The notes under the pieces are model-generated. The model ran no database searches. It was not told the DNA's origin and was given only the letters and a program-made list of their open reading frames with translations. A stretch of DNA of 64,000 nucleotides from Chlorobium sp. (GTDB lineage: Bacteria; Bacteroidota; Chlorobiia; Chlorobiales; Chlorobiaceae): the NCBI GenBank assembly GCA_005862285.1, contig SZXW01000010.1:434001-498000 (forward strand), given 5' to 3'. How positions within the stretch are numbered: the stretch's first letter is position 1; every line of letters begins with the position of its first letter. Below, one piece after another: positions 17,375 through 28,148 of the stretch. The translations under genes and the position numbers were made by a program.

Positions 17375-17410
17375 AAAAAAAAAGCCACCCCGGAGCTGTT
17401 CCGGGATGGC
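17375..17410 (-). terminator. Rho-independent terminator of groESL
   Basis: On the minus strand, GCCATCCCGGAA and the complementary CTCCGGGGTGGC form a strong stem with a small loop, followed by a run of nine T. It lies just beyond the groEL stop codon (17438) and isolates groESL from queC. Confidence 0.9.
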
Positions 17411-17437
17411 TGTTCCATGCTAATCTGGAAACGGATA

Positions 17438-19081
17438 TCAGTACATTCCGCCCATACCGCCCATGCCGCCCGGAGGCATTGCCGGCATCTCGGGTTTGTC
17501 TTCCTTGACGTCGGTGATTGCAGCTTCGGTGGTGAGCAGGATGCTTGCTACCGATGCGGCGTTCTCGAGAGCGCTTCTGGTAACCTTTGTCGGATCGACG
17601 ACGCCGGCCTCGACCAGATTCTCGTACTGCTCGGTCCTGGCGTTGAAACCGAAATCACCGGTGCCTGCCTTGACTTTCTCGAGCACGACTGCGCCGTCGG
17701 TAGTGCCGGTATTGGCAACGATCTGGCGAAGCGGCTCTTCAAGCGCACGGCGGATGATCTCGATACCGGTCTTCTGGTCTTCATTGTCCGCGACAGCATT
17801 GTCGAGGCCTTTGATTGCGCGGATCAGTGCGACGCCGCCCCCTACAACGATGCCTTCCTGCACGGCAGCGCGGGTTGCATGCAGCGCATCTTCGACGCGG
17901 GCTTTCTTTTCTTTCATCTCGACTTCGGTCGATGCGCCGATATTGAGAACGGCAACGCCGCCGGAAAGTTTTGCAAGGCGTTCCTGCAGTTTTTCGGTAT
18001 CGTAGTCTGAAGTTGATTTTTCAACCTGGCCTTTGATCTCGTTTATACGGGCCTTGATCTCCTCCTGCTTGCCCCTGCCCTCGACAATGGTGGAGTTATC
18101 CTTGTCGACAGTAACGCGGCCTGCCTGGCCGAGGTAGGTGAGGGTTGCATTTTCGAGCTTGTAGCCTTTCTCTTCGGAAATGACGGTACCGCCGGTAAGG
18201 ATGGCGATATCCTCGAGCATGGCCTTGCGGCGGTCGCCGAAGCCTGGAGCCTTGACGGCGCAGACTTTCAGGGTACCTCTGAGTTTATTGACAACAAGCG
18301 TGGCAAGAGCTTCGCCTTCGATATCCTCGGAGATGATGAGCAGCGGACGGCCGGTCTGTGCGGATTTCTCGAGGATCGGAAGAAGCTCCTTCATGTTGCT
18401 GATCTTCTTGTCGTGGATCAGGATCAGGGGCTCTTCGAGCTCGGCTTCCATGGTTTCAGGATTGGTGACGAAGTACGGTGAGAGGTAACCGCGGTCGAAC
18501 TGCATGCCTTCGACAACTTTCAGTTCGGTATCCATGCCTTTTGCCTCTTCGACGGTTATGACGCCGTCTTTGCCGACTTTGTCCATGGCTTCGGCGATCA
18601 GTTCACCGATTTCAGGATCGTTGTTGGCAGAGATGGTGCCGACCTGAGCGATCTCTTTTTTACCGGAGATGCTGCGGCTGATGTTGCGCAGCTCTGCGAC
18701 AACTTCTTTCACGGCGCGGTCGATACCTCTTTTCAGGTCGATCGGGCGTGCGCCTGCGGTAACGTTCTTCAGTCCTTCGCGGTAGATGGCCTGTGCAAGC
18801 ACGGTAGCGGTGGTGGTACCGTCACCGGCGACATCGCTGGTTTTGGAAGCAACTTCGCGGACCATCTGAGCACCCATGTTCTCGAATGCATCGGCAAGTT
18901 CGATCTCTTTTGCAACGGTGACGCCGTCCTTGGTCGAGGTCGGTGCGCCGAATTTTTTGTCGATGAGCACGTTACGGCCGGCAGGTCCGAGGGTTACTTT
19001 CACCGCATTGGCGAGTTTGTCAACGCCAACCTTGAGTTTGGCACGGGCGTCGGTATCAAAAAGAATATCTTTAGCAGTCAT
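17438..19081 (-). CDS. groEL: Chaperonin GroEL (60 kDa)
   Basis: The 547-residue protein is a full-length chaperonin. Visible signatures include [26 protein letters not shown], and the C-terminal Gly-Met repeat [10 protein letters not shown]. It forms the 14-mer folding chamber with GroES, encoded 48 bp upstream on the same strand. The CIRCE element in front of groES indicates heat-shock control by HrcA. Confidence 0.97.
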   Translation of the reverse strand: MTAKDILFDTDARAKLKVGVDKLANAVKVTLGPAGRNVLIDKKFGAPTSTKDGVTVAKEIELADAFENMGAQMVREVASKTSDVAGDGTTTATVLAQAIYREGLKNVTAGARPIDLKRGIDRAVKEVVAELRNISRSISGKKEIAQVGTISANNDPEIGELIAEAMDKVGKDGVITVEEAKGMDTELKVVEGMQFDRGYLSPYFVTNPETMEAELEEPLILIHDKKISNMKELLPILEKSAQTGRPLLIISEDIEGEALATLVVNKLRGTLKVCAVKAPGFGDRRKAMLEDIAILTGGTVISEEKGYKLENATLTYLGQAGRVTVDKDNSTIVEGRGKQEEIKARINEIKGQVEKSTSDYDTEKLQERLAKLSGGVAVLNIGASTEVEMKEKKARVEDALHATRAAVQEGIVVGGGVALIRAIKGLDNAVADNEDQKTGIEIIRRALEEPLRQIVANTGTTDGAVVLEKVKAGTGDFGFNARTEQYENLVEAGVVDPTKVTRSALENAASVASILLTTEAAITDVKEDKPEMPAMPPGGMGGMGGMY

Positions 19082-19129
19082 TGTAGGGATTTCCTCCTGG
19101 AAAATTGATTAATGTGTTTTGTAAGGGGT

Positions 19130-19417
19130 TCAGCCAAGGATAGCGAAAATGTCCGACTCCCTCATGATGAGGTAATCATCGCCTTCAACGCTGACTTCAG
19201 TGCCGGAATATTTACCGTAAAGAACTTTGTCACCTGCCTTTACCTGCATTTCAATCACCTGGCCGCTATCAGCAACTTTTCCTGTTCCTACAGCAACGAC
19301 TTCACCGTACTGCGGCTTTTCCTTCCCGGTATCGGGAATGTAAAGACCACCTTTGGTTTTTTCCTCTGCCGGTGCTGGCTTAACAATAACTCGATCAGCT
19401 AAGGGTTTCAAGTTCAT
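19130..19417 (-). CDS. groES: Co-chaperonin GroES (10 kDa)
   Basis: From ATG at 19417 the product has 95 residues and starts [14 protein letters not shown], the normal GroES N-terminus. The GroEL-binding mobile loop contains [14 protein letters not shown]. An upstream in-frame Met (19498) would lie almost in the CIRCE operator and give an unusual N-terminal extension, so I chose 19417. It is co-transcribed with groEL. Confidence 0.96.
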   Translation of the reverse strand: MNLKPLADRVIVKPAPAEEKTKGGLYIPDTGKEKPQYGEVVAVGTGKVADSGQVIEMQVKAGDKVLYGKYSGTEVSVEGDDYLIMRESDIFAILG

Positions 19418-19491
19418 TGTCTTCTCGTGTTTGGGTTTTAGATTATTTATTACTACGACATATTGTCTGAGACTTAGGAAAGTCTCGTTTA

Positions 19492-19518
19492 TTAGCACTC
19501 ACGAACATCGAGTGCTAA
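19492..19518. promoter_or_regulatory. CIRCE operator (HrcA binding site)
   Basis: TTAGCACTC (19492-19500), nine bases, GAGTGCTAA (19510-19518) is the perfect consensus CIRCE inverted repeat. It lies 75 bases upstream of the groES start, so the operon is expected to be repressed by HrcA and induced by heat. No hrcA gene is in the window. Confidence 0.95.
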
Positions 19519-19679
19519 TAAAAACATCTAATAATATGAAAATTTCCATCACCGCCAAATTTTTTTCGGAATGAAATGTGCTTTCCACATTCTTTTCGGC
19601 ATGATTCAGTAACGGAAAAACTCAGCGCAGCGATTTTGCATTGAGCAGGGAGTACCTGCTTCAAGGAATTGATAGGCAA

Positions 19680-20003
19680 TTATTTCAAGAGCACCTGGAT
19701 ATCAGCGATATCGTTATCGACGACCAAAGGAACTCCCATCAATTCAATCCCGCTTTCGGAAATCCGCACCTGATGCATGAAAGCGATCAGGCAGAGATGA
19801 AAGTTATTCGGCGATGCAACGATTGACTTCGGTTCCCGGCCTACCTTTCGAGCATCATAAATATCTTTAAGAACCCTTGTCCTTATGACCTCGATACTGT
19901 CGTCTCTCGCATTATCCGTCAAAAATATCATATCAGCAATTTTAATAAAGAATCCTCGCAGCAGAGATAGAGGTATTAATTCATATGTAATCGATTCTTT
20001 CAC
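19680..20003 (-). CDS. Hypothetical protein
   Basis: A 107-residue protein with no signal peptide, membrane span or motif I recognise. The middle is basic (RTRVLKDIYDARKVGREPKS) and the C-terminus ends in the strand-rich VPLVVDNDIADIQVLLK. It lies upstream of the CIRCE region in the same orientation as groESL. It may be a remnant or a small phage-type protein; no assignment is made. Confidence 0.5.
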   Translation of the reverse strand: MKESITYELIPLSLLRGFFIKIADMIFLTDNARDDSIEVIRTRVLKDIYDARKVGREPKSIVASPNNFHLCLIAFMHQVRISESGIELMGVPLVVDNDIADIQVLLK

Positions 20004-20068
20004 GAAGCAAAGCTTCGGAGAATTTACTCATAGGGGTTAAATACGGCAGTTCAGCACAATTCATTCCA

Positions 20069-20365
20069 TCACGCTATAGCCATCAGATTCTGTTCTATCC
20101 AGGCCCTGCTTTTTTCTGAAACTGTTTTCAGAAAACGGGCATGGTAAATCGTACCTCTCTTTTTTACTATCTCACATAAAACGCCTTCTTCGAGTTGAAG
20201 GATCGATCCCGTATTTATTCCGGCATCCGATTCCAGCCTTACACACCATTCGTCGTGCTTTGCATCGACACATTCCTTGAAAATGACAAACAGCCCTCTT
20301 TTATGCCTGCAGACAAGAACCTGCCCGACAAAGTATTCCCCGTATTTTAAAGCCCTGAATCTCAT
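20069..20365 (-). CDS. Hypothetical protein
   Basis: A 98-residue protein with predicted beta-rich character (GQVLVCRHKRGLFVIFKECV) and a closing helix. The pattern could be a small beta-barrel, but no family is recognised. It is 66 bp from the next minus-strand small gene and may share its transcript. Confidence 0.5.
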   Translation of the reverse strand: MRFRALKYGEYFVGQVLVCRHKRGLFVIFKECVDAKHDEWCVRLESDAGINTGSILQLEEGVLCEIVKKRGTIYHARFLKTVSEKSRAWIEQNLMAIA

Positions 20366-20637
20366 GGCAAACTATAAATTGATTTATTCAAAAGACTTGC
20401 AATCAGTAAACCTTGATTAAGCGATACGAATATACTGCGATTTTATGTGTCGATTCTGTAAACATTTGCCGAAGTCCCAACCTGATTATGGCTCATCAGG
20501 CGAAGCTTGCCTGCCTGGACTATAACGTCAAATCCCATTCCTGCCGATTTCATCCCCTCTCTTATTGGTTTATTGTCCTTTTTTCTGCTTTTTAGTACCG
20601 GAACCGAAAACACAACGACCCGGATAGACTACTGCAT

Positions 20638-20928
20638 ATGAACAGCGATCCACAGAGGGAATTCTACTGCACCATCGGCAAGGTTGCCATGGAGAAACTC
20701 GATAGCATCAGATCGAAAATGATCGATGATACGGTTACGCCGGAAGACAGGCTGCTCGGCGACCTGCTGGGTGAAATCGTCGGGCTCGCGGCGAACAGGG
20801 TGTCTGTATCCTGCAATGAAAAAGCGTTCAGGGAAGGAAAACAAGTCTGGGTTGAACGCACCTCGCAATCGCATTTTCCGCATGTCAGACTGCATGGCGG
20901 TGCGCTCGAAGACGACCCGATAGCCTGA
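20638..20928 (+). CDS. Hypothetical protein
   Basis: A 96-residue soluble protein with a helical middle (LLGDLLGEIVGLAANRVSVS). It is not recognised. Its stop codon is 3 bases from the end of uvrA, which converges on it, so the two genes share almost no terminator space. Confidence 0.55.
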   Translation: MNSDPQREFYCTIGKVAMEKLDSIRSKMIDDTVTPEDRLLGDLLGEIVGLAANRVSVSCNEKAFREGKQVWVERTSQSHFPHVRLHGGALEDDPIA

Positions 20929-20931
20929 ATT

Positions 20932-23778
20932 TCAGCCTCCCATCAGCGGCCTGAGACAGCGGCCGGTCAGAGAGTGGTCCATGGCGGCAACCTCTTCAGG
21001 CGTACCCTCTGCAACAATTTCACCTCCCTTGTCCCCCGCGCCGGGGCCGAGATCGATTATCCAGTCGGCCTGCATGATGATATCGGGGTTATGCTCGATA
21101 ATGACCAGTGTGTTGTTCTGTTCGAGCAGCTTCCGGAAGCACCTGATCAGCTTGTTGATATCCTCGAAATGCAGTCCCGTTGTCGGTTCGTCGAAGATGA
21201 AGAGCGTATGCTCGACATCGGCCCTCGCGATGAAACTCGCCAGTTTGAGCCGCTGGGCCTCGCCTCCGGACAGTGTGCTCGACGACTGCCCGAGCCTGAT
21301 ATAGCCAAGACCGACTTCATCGAGCACCAGAAGTTTCTTTGTGATGGCTTTCTCCCCTTCGAAAAATTCAAGCGCTTCCTCGATGGTCATGTCGAGCACT
21401 TCGGCAATGGATCGACCCCGGTATTTCACCTCAAGCGTATCCTGTTTGTAACGCAGCCCGTTGCACTCTTCACAAACTGCTTCGATGTCGGCAAGAAACT
21501 GCATCTCGATATGCACGCTTCCCTCTCCGGCGCAAGTTTCGCACCGGCCGCCGGGAATGTTGAAGGAAAAATAACCGGCTTTCCATCCCCTCGTTCTGGC
21601 ATCTTTGGTCTGCGCGAACAGCATGCGTATGTCGTCGAAAATCTTCAGGTAGGTTGCAGGATTGCTGCGGCTCGATTTGCCGATCGGCGACTGGTCCACA
21701 TGTTCGACCTTGTCGACAAGCCATGTTCCGGTAAGAGAACGGTGCGTGCCGACTTTTTCCTTCAGTCCCGTTTTTTCCTTGAGAATCCCCCTGTTCAGGA
21801 TATCGTTCACGAGTGTGGACTTTCCGGACCCGCTCACCCCGGTCACGCAGGTCATGATACCGAGCGGAAAACGCACATCGATGTTTTTCAGGTTGTTCTG
21901 CAAAGCGCCTTTTATTTCGATACAGGAACCGAAATCGGGCGTCCTGCGCAGTTCAGGCAGGGCAATCCGTTTCAGGCCGCTGAGGTACTGAGCCGTGAGC
22001 GAGGTTCCGGCAGATTTTATTTCTTCCACGGAACCCTGGAAAACCAGTTCCCCCCCCAGCCGGCCGGCAAAAGGACCGAGATCGATAACCTCGTCGGCTG
22101 CCTCGATGATCTCACGGTCATGCTCGACAACGATAACCGTATTACCGAGGTCTCTCAGCTTCCGGAGCAGAGTGATCAGTCTTTCCGAGTCGCTCTGGTG
22201 CAGACCGATGCTCGGCTCGTCGAGAATATAGATGGCCCCGACAAGCGGGGAGCCGAGAGAGGTCGAAAGATTGATTCGCTGGAACTCGCCTCCACTGAGC
22301 GTGTGAGTGAGGCGGTCGAGGGTCAGGTAGTTCAGCCCGACATCGAGCAGGTACCCGAGGCGCTTGATGATTTCCTGCAGCACCGTTTCGGCAACCTTAC
22401 GGTCGAACGGTGAAATATCGAGGTTCCGGAAAAAGTCGGACGCCTCGTCGATATTCATACGTGTCACGTCGCCGATAGTGCACCCCGATACTCTCACGAG
22501 CCTTGCGTCAGGGTTCAGTCGGCTTCCCTCGCACTCGGGGCAGGTCGCATACCCGCGGTACCGGCTCAGGAAAACCCTGTAGTGCATTTTATAGCCGGCA
22601 TCCTTTTCGATCTCTGCAAAAAAAGGTCGGACCCCCTTGTAACGCTCTTCACCCAGCCCTTTCCAGATGATATCCTTCTGGGCATGGGAAAGTTTTTCAT
22701 AGGGAACGTCAACCGGAATACCGATTGAGGGAGCGGCAGAGAGGAGCTGACGAAGGTTCCAGCTGTACTTTTCCGAATTCCAGCAGGCAATAGCCCCTTC
22801 GGAGATCGAGAGGGATTTGTCGGGCACGACGGCATCTTCGTCGATACCGGCAATCCTCCCGAATCCCTGGCATGCCGTACAGGCCCCGATCGGAGAGTTG
22901 AATGCGAAAAGCTGTGGAGACGGCTCCTGGTAATCGATGCCGTTCAATTCGAGCCGGTCGCTGAATCGGTAGGTTTTTCCTCCCGCAACCTTCAGAACCG
23001 CATGTCCGCCGGATTCGTTGAAACAGGTTTCAGCAGCCTGTGATACCCTGCTGTACACCTTTTCATCGGCCTTTGCAACGAACCGGTCGACCAGCACCAG
23101 CAGGTTCGAGCGATCAGCTGCAGACATTTCGATCAGCTTTCTGCAGACCTTCTCATCGTTCAGGTCGATTACCCTGTCATCCTCGACAACCCTGAAAAAC
23201 CCTTTTTTCAGCAGGTTATCTATTTCTTCCTGCACAGAACAATGCCGGCTCCCCGTCTTCTCATGCGACGGAAAGAAAAAACCCGTGTAAAACTTAGTAC
23301 CCGTGTCTAAAAAGGATGCCTGCAAACTGACATCATCAGGCGTATGCTTGAGGACAAGCTCGTCCGTATCGCGGGAGTAGATTTTACCTATCCTTGCAAA
23401 AAGCAGTCGCAGGTAATCATAGATTTCCGAAACTGTGCCGACCGTGGAACGAGGGTTTTTCGGAATCGGCTTCTGCTCGATGGCGATGGCCGGAGCGATG
23501 CCTTCGACACTCTCGATATCCGGCCGCGGCATACGTTCGAGAAACTGCCTGACATAGGCGGAAAGGGATTCCACATACCGGCGGTGGCCTTCTGCATAAA
23601 GCGTATCGAACGCAAGGCTTGATTTTCCCGATCCGCTCACGCCGGTCAGCACGACAAACCGGTTGCGCGGAATACGTATGGTGATATTCCTGAGATTGTG
23701 GGTCGTAATGCCTTTGAGGACAATATCCGGCAGACTCGTTACGGCAGCTGACGATTCCCCGAGCCTTTGAGTGGTCAT
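20932..23778 (-). CDS. uvrA: Excinuclease ABC subunit A
   Basis: From ATG 23778 the protein has 948 residues, normal for UvrA, the DNA-damage recognition ATPase of nucleotide excision repair. It has two ABC modules: the first P-loop GVSGSGKSSLAF and the second GVSGSGKSTLV, each with a signature (LSGGEFQRI; LSGGEAQRL). Zinc-binding CxxC pairs are CTAC/CPEC and CETC/CEEC. An upstream in-frame extension to 23973 would overlap the Rrf2 gene and lacks UvrA-like sequence, so I reject it. Confidence 0.96.
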   Translation of the reverse strand: MTTQRLGESSAAVTSLPDIVLKGITTHNLRNITIRIPRNRFVVLTGVSGSGKSSLAFDTLYAEGHRRYVESLSAYVRQFLERMPRPDIESVEGIAPAIAIEQKPIPKNPRSTVGTVSEIYDYLRLLFARIGKIYSRDTDELVLKHTPDDVSLQASFLDTGTKFYTGFFFPSHEKTGSRHCSVQEEIDNLLKKGFFRVVEDDRVIDLNDEKVCRKLIEMSAADRSNLLVLVDRFVAKADEKVYSRVSQAAETCFNESGGHAVLKVAGGKTYRFSDRLELNGIDYQEPSPQLFAFNSPIGACTACQGFGRIAGIDEDAVVPDKSLSISEGAIACWNSEKYSWNLRQLLSAAPSIGIPVDVPYEKLSHAQKDIIWKGLGEERYKGVRPFFAEIEKDAGYKMHYRVFLSRYRGYATCPECEGSRLNPDARLVRVSGCTIGDVTRMNIDEASDFFRNLDISPFDRKVAETVLQEIIKRLGYLLDVGLNYLTLDRLTHTLSGGEFQRINLSTSLGSPLVGAIYILDEPSIGLHQSDSERLITLLRKLRDLGNTVIVVEHDREIIEAADEVIDLGPFAGRLGGELVFQGSVEEIKSAGTSLTAQYLSGLKRIALPELRRTPDFGSCIEIKGALQNNLKNIDVRFPLGIMTCVTGVSGSGKSTLVNDILNRGILKEKTGLKEKVGTHRSLTGTWLVDKVEHVDQSPIGKSSRSNPATYLKIFDDIRMLFAQTKDARTRGWKAGYFSFNIPGGRCETCAGEGSVHIEMQFLADIEAVCEECNGLRYKQDTLEVKYRGRSIAEVLDMTIEEALEFFEGEKAITKKLLVLDEVGLGYIRLGQSSSTLSGGEAQRLKLASFIARADVEHTLFIFDEPTTGLHFEDINKLIRCFRKLLEQNNTLVIIEHNPDIIMQADWIIDLGPGAGDKGGEIVAEGTPEEVAAMDHSLTGRCLRPLMGG

Positions 23779-23873
23779 GTTCGATGCGGTCTTGTATAAA
23801 ACTTCTCTCCTGAAAATTGAACCGGGTAAGATAGCGTTTTCAGATGATTTCGCTGTCCTGAACTTTTTTCCGG

Positions 23874-24287
23874 TCACTGTACGGCACGCTGCAGAAGAGA
23901 TCTGACGGTCGTTGCCGACAGCAGATCCTGTATTTTGTGCTGCAGGCTGTTCATATACCCTTTGTGCTGGCATGATGAACTGATTTCGCAGCTGCTTGCC
24001 TTTACATCGCAGCGCACCATATGCGGTGCTCCCTCGATAGCAACAGCGATATCAGCCACCGTTATCTCATCAGGCGTCTTAACCAGTTTGTAGCCGCCCT
24101 TCACTCCCTGAACCGAAGCCACTATCCCTGCTTTTTTCAGGCTCTGCATGGCCTTGGAGAGAAATTCCTGCGAAATACCGACGTCGTCAGCTATTTCCTT
24201 GACGGTAATAACCTTGTCTTGGCCTTTTGTCGCCAGATAGGTAACGGCGTGAAGACCGTATTCGAATTTCCTTGAAACCTGAAGCAT
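23874..24287 (-). CDS. Rrf2 family transcriptional regulator, putative iron-sulfur sensor
   Basis: The 137-residue protein has an N-terminal winged helix (ISQEFLSKAMQSLKKAGI; GVKGGYKL wing) typical of the Rrf2/IscR family. Three cysteines near residues 90-105 (CDVKASSCEISSSC) have the Cx6Cx5C spacing used by IscR-type proteins to hold a [2Fe-2S] cluster. It is therefore a likely redox, iron or NO sensor. It lies immediately upstream of uvrA on the same strand, but the target genes are unknown. Confidence 0.88.
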   Translation of the reverse strand: MLQVSRKFEYGLHAVTYLATKGQDKVITVKEIADDVGISQEFLSKAMQSLKKAGIVASVQGVKGGYKLVKTPDEITVADIAVAIEGAPHMVRCDVKASSCEISSSCQHKGYMNSLQHKIQDLLSATTVRSLLQRAVQ

Positions 24288-24421
24288 GCTGTTGAATTCC
24301 GGTTGAAAGGGAGTTGTATTCCCTGTACTTTATAACATTGCCGATTTATTTATATTAAGACGTAGAACAGGCAAGGCTTCTTATAAGTTTTTAACTTCTC
24401 CCGATTTTACCGGACCGGCTC

Positions 24422-25294
24422 ATGAGCTCGCATGTCAAGGACAAATATTTTATCTGGCAGTTTTCCTCTGAAGATGAAGCGAAAATAAGATACCAGGAAT
24501 ACGGCCCCGATAATACTGACAGTGCGCCACTGCTTTTCATCCATGGTTATGGTGCCATGATCGAGCACTGGAACCAGAATATCCCGGCATTCTCCCACGA
24601 ATATAAGATATATGCCATGGACCTGATCGGGTTCGGCAAATCACAGAAACCGAATGTCCGTTACTGCCTGGAGCTGTTTGCCGCCCAGATCGAAGCCTTC
24701 ATGCAGCTGAAAAAAATTGATTCGGTCATCATAGTCGGTCACTCGATGGGTGCAGCAAGCGGAATCTATTTCGCCCATCATAAACCGGAAAAAGTCAAAG
24801 CGCTCGTCCTTGCAAATCCTTCCGGTCTTTTCGGGAACACCATGGACGGCATGACAAGCGTCTTTTTCGGTCTGGTCGGGTCTCCGATCATCGGCGAAGT
24901 CCTGTTTTCGGCTTTCGCCAACCCCATGGGCGTCAGCCAGAGCCTGATGCCGACCTACTATAACCAGAACAAGGTCGATATCAGGCTGATCAACCAGTTC
25001 TCACTGCCCCTTCGGGACAAGGGTGCCCAGTATTCCTATCTCTCTCCGTCAAAAAGGCCTCATGATTTCAGGCTGGACCATCTTCCCAGGCCGAGCAACT
25101 ACAAGGGACAGGCATTTCTCGTTTGGGGAGCGGAAGATACGGCACTGCCTCCAAATAAAATCATCCCAGAATTTCAGCAGCTGCTTCCCCAGGCAGGGGC
25201 ATTCCTTGTTCCCAAGGCTTCGCACTGTATTCATCATGATGCCCATGAAGCCTTCAACCAGAGGCTTGCCTATATCCTCAAATCCATTCTTTAA
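24422..25294 (+). CDS. Alpha/beta hydrolase
   Basis: A 290-residue hydrolase-fold protein. The oxyanion region is [10 protein letters not shown], the nucleophile elbow is GHSMGAAS, the acid lies in WGAEDTALP and the His in [13 protein letters not shown], so the Ser-Asp-His triad is intact. No signal peptide is visible. The substrate is unknown; hydrolases of this type are often annotated near photosynthesis genes, but there is no such neighbour here. Confidence 0.8.
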   Translation: MSSHVKDKYFIWQFSSEDEAKIRYQEYGPDNTDSAPLLFIHGYGAMIEHWNQNIPAFSHEYKIYAMDLIGFGKSQKPNVRYCLELFAAQIEAFMQLKKIDSVIIVGHSMGAASGIYFAHHKPEKVKALVLANPSGLFGNTMDGMTSVFFGLVGSPIIGEVLFSAFANPMGVSQSLMPTYYNQNKVDIRLINQFSLPLRDKGAQYSYLSPSKRPHDFRLDHLPRPSNYKGQAFLVWGAEDTALPPNKIIPEFQQLLPQAGAFLVPKASHCIHHDAHEAFNQRLAYILKSIL

Positions 25295-25323
25295 CAGTCA
25301 GCGAAGAAATACCCGCCGGTTTT

Positions 25324-28008
25324 TCAAAACCAGCCTTTCGTGCTGCCGCTGGTTTTGAAATGGACATCGCTCAGCTGTGGTGCCTTGAGACCGATCTGGA
25401 TGGCATAGCTTTTAAACTCACCAACGGGTACAACCTGAATCCCGATCTGCCAGCAGTGGAGGTTGCGGTAAATCTGTATCATGGGAAACACCAGTTCATC
25501 ATTCTGAAAATCATAACCGGTATCGAGGCCAAGCTGCCACTCTTTCAGGAACGAGATCCTCGCAGATGCATTGATCAGGGAACTGGTCACTGCCGATTGC
25601 AGAGGATTGCTTCTGTCGGTCTGCATGAACAGGGAAAAACGCAATTCCCAGGGCAGTGAATAATCGATCGTGCTGAAATTGCCGAAGTTGAACCGTTCAC
25701 GGAAAAGGGCCTGCGAGGTGTTGGGTATCACCGGCGCCATGGGATCGGTCAGCGGCGGGACGGATGAATTGTCGTTTCGTTTACTCTGCACACTGTAGCT
25801 CATGTTGAAAAAGCCCTTGATGAAACGGAGCAATCCTCTGCCGTCTTCACGATTGGTTCGGTTGATCCTTACCCCGGTAACGGGATCATAACTGTAGAAA
25901 TCGTACATAGCCCCTGAAGTGAAAAGAAGATTTGAAGACATGGCATTGCTCGAGGCAAGCACCGTCAGGGGATCGAAGCGGCAGGTTTCTGATGCGAAAT
26001 TGTATGCGGTTGAAGCCGAAAGAGAAAGCAGCTGTACTGAATGATCTCCATCCATTGAACCGCTTTCACCAGCAGGACCTGCACCCCTGAACTTGCCGTG
26101 AAAAAGGTTTTTCAGCGTGATGCCGATCGAACTCTGCCCTTCAGGCAACCCGGGATAAAGCGGCGTGCTGTCGAACCTGTTGAAAAAACGGCTGTCGGTC
26201 CAGTCGTAAAGGTTGTGATAATAATTATATACGCTCCCGCTGAACGAAGGGTTCCACCGATAGCTCACCATCGGAATGAAGGTATGGCGCAGAGCTTTCA
26301 GGCCGAAAAGGTTTTCGAGGAAACCGGTATTCATGGTGCCGTAAAGCCTGGTACTGGCATCGACACTGAAAATCGGCGCTGAAAAATCCTTCGTATCATC
26401 ATAGGCATGATGAAAACTGGTAAAAGTCATTCCTGAGTTTACATTGAAATAATGAAACAGCGTTGACTGCATGCGAAACGGGAGCGTTACGGTGGTCCCG
26501 TCATAAATGGTGTCTTCGAGAAGGGGATTGGGATTCACTTTCTGCACAGCTACTCCCTGGGTAAACAGAGCTTTGCTTCCTTCACCGAACTGCCGGTACA
26601 AGCCAAGCTCGACATTGGCATTTGCCGTGTATCCATAGGAAGGTTCGTCACCCTGCAATGTGAGGTTGCCGGTATAGGACGCCCCAGTTGTAAACGACAC
26701 ATCCGATTTCCAGTCACCGCTGTCTTCACCCGTTGCTGACCTGAACGGATAGAGCCTGTTCTGATAGTACGACACGCCCATTTTCTGGTTGGATGTCTTG
26801 TCGAGCAGGTTGTCGGTCCGGTCATAAAACACGGCAGCTATGCCATTCTCATTATTGAAGGTTCTGGCAAGTGAAGCCCTTGCATTTGCTTGCTCTTCAA
26901 TAATGGTCTCGGAGTCCATGGTATTCATGTCATAGTAGCGGTTCCCTCCTATCAGACGCATGCTGACGTCGAAACGGGTGGAAGGACTGAAAACCTGGTT
27001 GTGCCTGATTGTCGCATTCCAGTTGCGGTATGTCTGTGAACCGGAATCCAGGAAATAATCGCTGTACTCACCCGATATCTCCCCGGAGAATTCATCCCTT
27101 TTAGCATACCTGAAACGTTCTCCGAGGCGCCAGCTTCCATTCAGGGCAATATCCGCTTCCGGCCTGAGGTCCATGTAATCGTTGATCGCCCAGAAATAGC
27201 CGAACTTCGAAAGCAGGTAACCGCGGTCATCCTTTGCGATATTTGGGACAAGAAAGCCTGAAACGCGCCCTTCCCTGAGCGGGAAAACCATATACGGCAA
27301 GGCAAGAAGGGGCAGAGGCGGAAGGCGTTTGGAAAAAATTTCCGGTTTGATGTGCATCACCAGATTCTTTGCACTGATCCGGCTGTCCGGAACGATCGTC
27401 ATGCTCGAAGCAGAAAACCAGTAATGAGGATCGATATCGTCACATGTCGTAAAGGTCCCGTCCTTGATGCAAAGCTCACCGTTCTCCCGTCTCTCAACCT
27501 TTTCACCATTTACAATCACACCGTTCGAAGAAGATGATATGCGCGATGTCTCCCCTCTGCCGGTTTTGAAGTTGTAGGTCATATTCAAGGCGCTGAAACT
27601 TCCCTGACGGTCGGAGAATTCTGCAAGGCCGGCCGTACTTTTCGTTGTATCGGCACTGCCGGATGCTTGAAGGCTGGAGGTTTCGAGATCGACAGCTATT
27701 TTCGGAGCTTTCACGGTCGTCGCTGCGTGATTGAGACGTGCTTTTCCCCAGAGCTCCATGGACTTGCCATCGAGATTGTAGACAAGCGAGTCTTTTGCGC
27801 TGAAATAAACGATCTCATTAAGGCCGGAAGCAGCAAACCCCGAACCGGACGTTGTGCTCCGACTGGTTGAACCAGCCTGTTTCTTTTCGGTCTTTTCGGC
27901 GGCTTGCAGTGCGTTCCTGCAGGAAAATGGCTCCGCAAGTGCAAGCAGACAGACAAGAGTCAGGATAGAGGTTTCAGAATGGATAAACTTCACGCAGGGC
28001 CGCTCCAC
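25324..28008 (-). CDS. lptD: LPS-assembly protein LptD (OstA/Imp)
   Basis: The 894-residue outer-membrane protein begins with a signal peptide (ILTLVCLLALAEPFSC), followed by an OstA/LptA-like periplasmic jellyroll domain (about residues 65-200). A long beta-barrel domain rich in aromatic alternating strands follows. It is the terminal component of the lipopolysaccharide export machine that inserts LPS into the outer leaflet. It converges with the upstream hydrolase gene, and its start faces trpB. Confidence 0.85.
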   Translation of the reverse strand: MERPCVKFIHSETSILTLVCLLALAEPFSCRNALQAAEKTEKKQAGSTSRSTTSGSGFAASGLNEIVYFSAKDSLVYNLDGKSMELWGKARLNHAATTVKAPKIAVDLETSSLQASGSADTTKSTAGLAEFSDRQGSFSALNMTYNFKTGRGETSRISSSSNGVIVNGEKVERRENGELCIKDGTFTTCDDIDPHYWFSASSMTIVPDSRISAKNLVMHIKPEIFSKRLPPLPLLALPYMVFPLREGRVSGFLVPNIAKDDRGYLLSKFGYFWAINDYMDLRPEADIALNGSWRLGERFRYAKRDEFSGEISGEYSDYFLDSGSQTYRNWNATIRHNQVFSPSTRFDVSMRLIGGNRYYDMNTMDSETIIEEQANARASLARTFNNENGIAAVFYDRTDNLLDKTSNQKMGVSYYQNRLYPFRSATGEDSGDWKSDVSFTTGASYTGNLTLQGDEPSYGYTANANVELGLYRQFGEGSKALFTQGVAVQKVNPNPLLEDTIYDGTTVTLPFRMQSTLFHYFNVNSGMTFTSFHHAYDDTKDFSAPIFSVDASTRLYGTMNTGFLENLFGLKALRHTFIPMVSYRWNPSFSGSVYNYYHNLYDWTDSRFFNRFDSTPLYPGLPEGQSSIGITLKNLFHGKFRGAGPAGESGSMDGDHSVQLLSLSASTAYNFASETCRFDPLTVLASSNAMSSNLLFTSGAMYDFYSYDPVTGVRINRTNREDGRGLLRFIKGFFNMSYSVQSKRNDNSSVPPLTDPMAPVIPNTSQALFRERFNFGNFSTIDYSLPWELRFSLFMQTDRSNPLQSAVTSSLINASARISFLKEWQLGLDTGYDFQNDELVFPMIQIYRNLHCWQIGIQVVPVGEFKSYAIQIGLKAPQLSDVHFKTSGSTKGWF

Positions 28009-28148
28009 AACTGTATTGTGATGATTCGATGATAAAAGTTTAAATATATTATTTTATTCAGGTATTCAGCCCGCGTTTTTTGGTGACGGGTGATGACCGG
28101 AAAACCTTCCGGAAATCTGTTCAGAATTATTTAACTTTTTGTCGCTCC

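Noticed and set aside
19560-19640. A second CIRCE-like site upstream of groES
   Set aside because: No second TTAGCACTC palindrome is present; only the one at 19492-19518.
23779-23973. UvrA start at 23973
   Set aside because: It would overlap the Rrf2 gene and add 65 residues not like UvrA.
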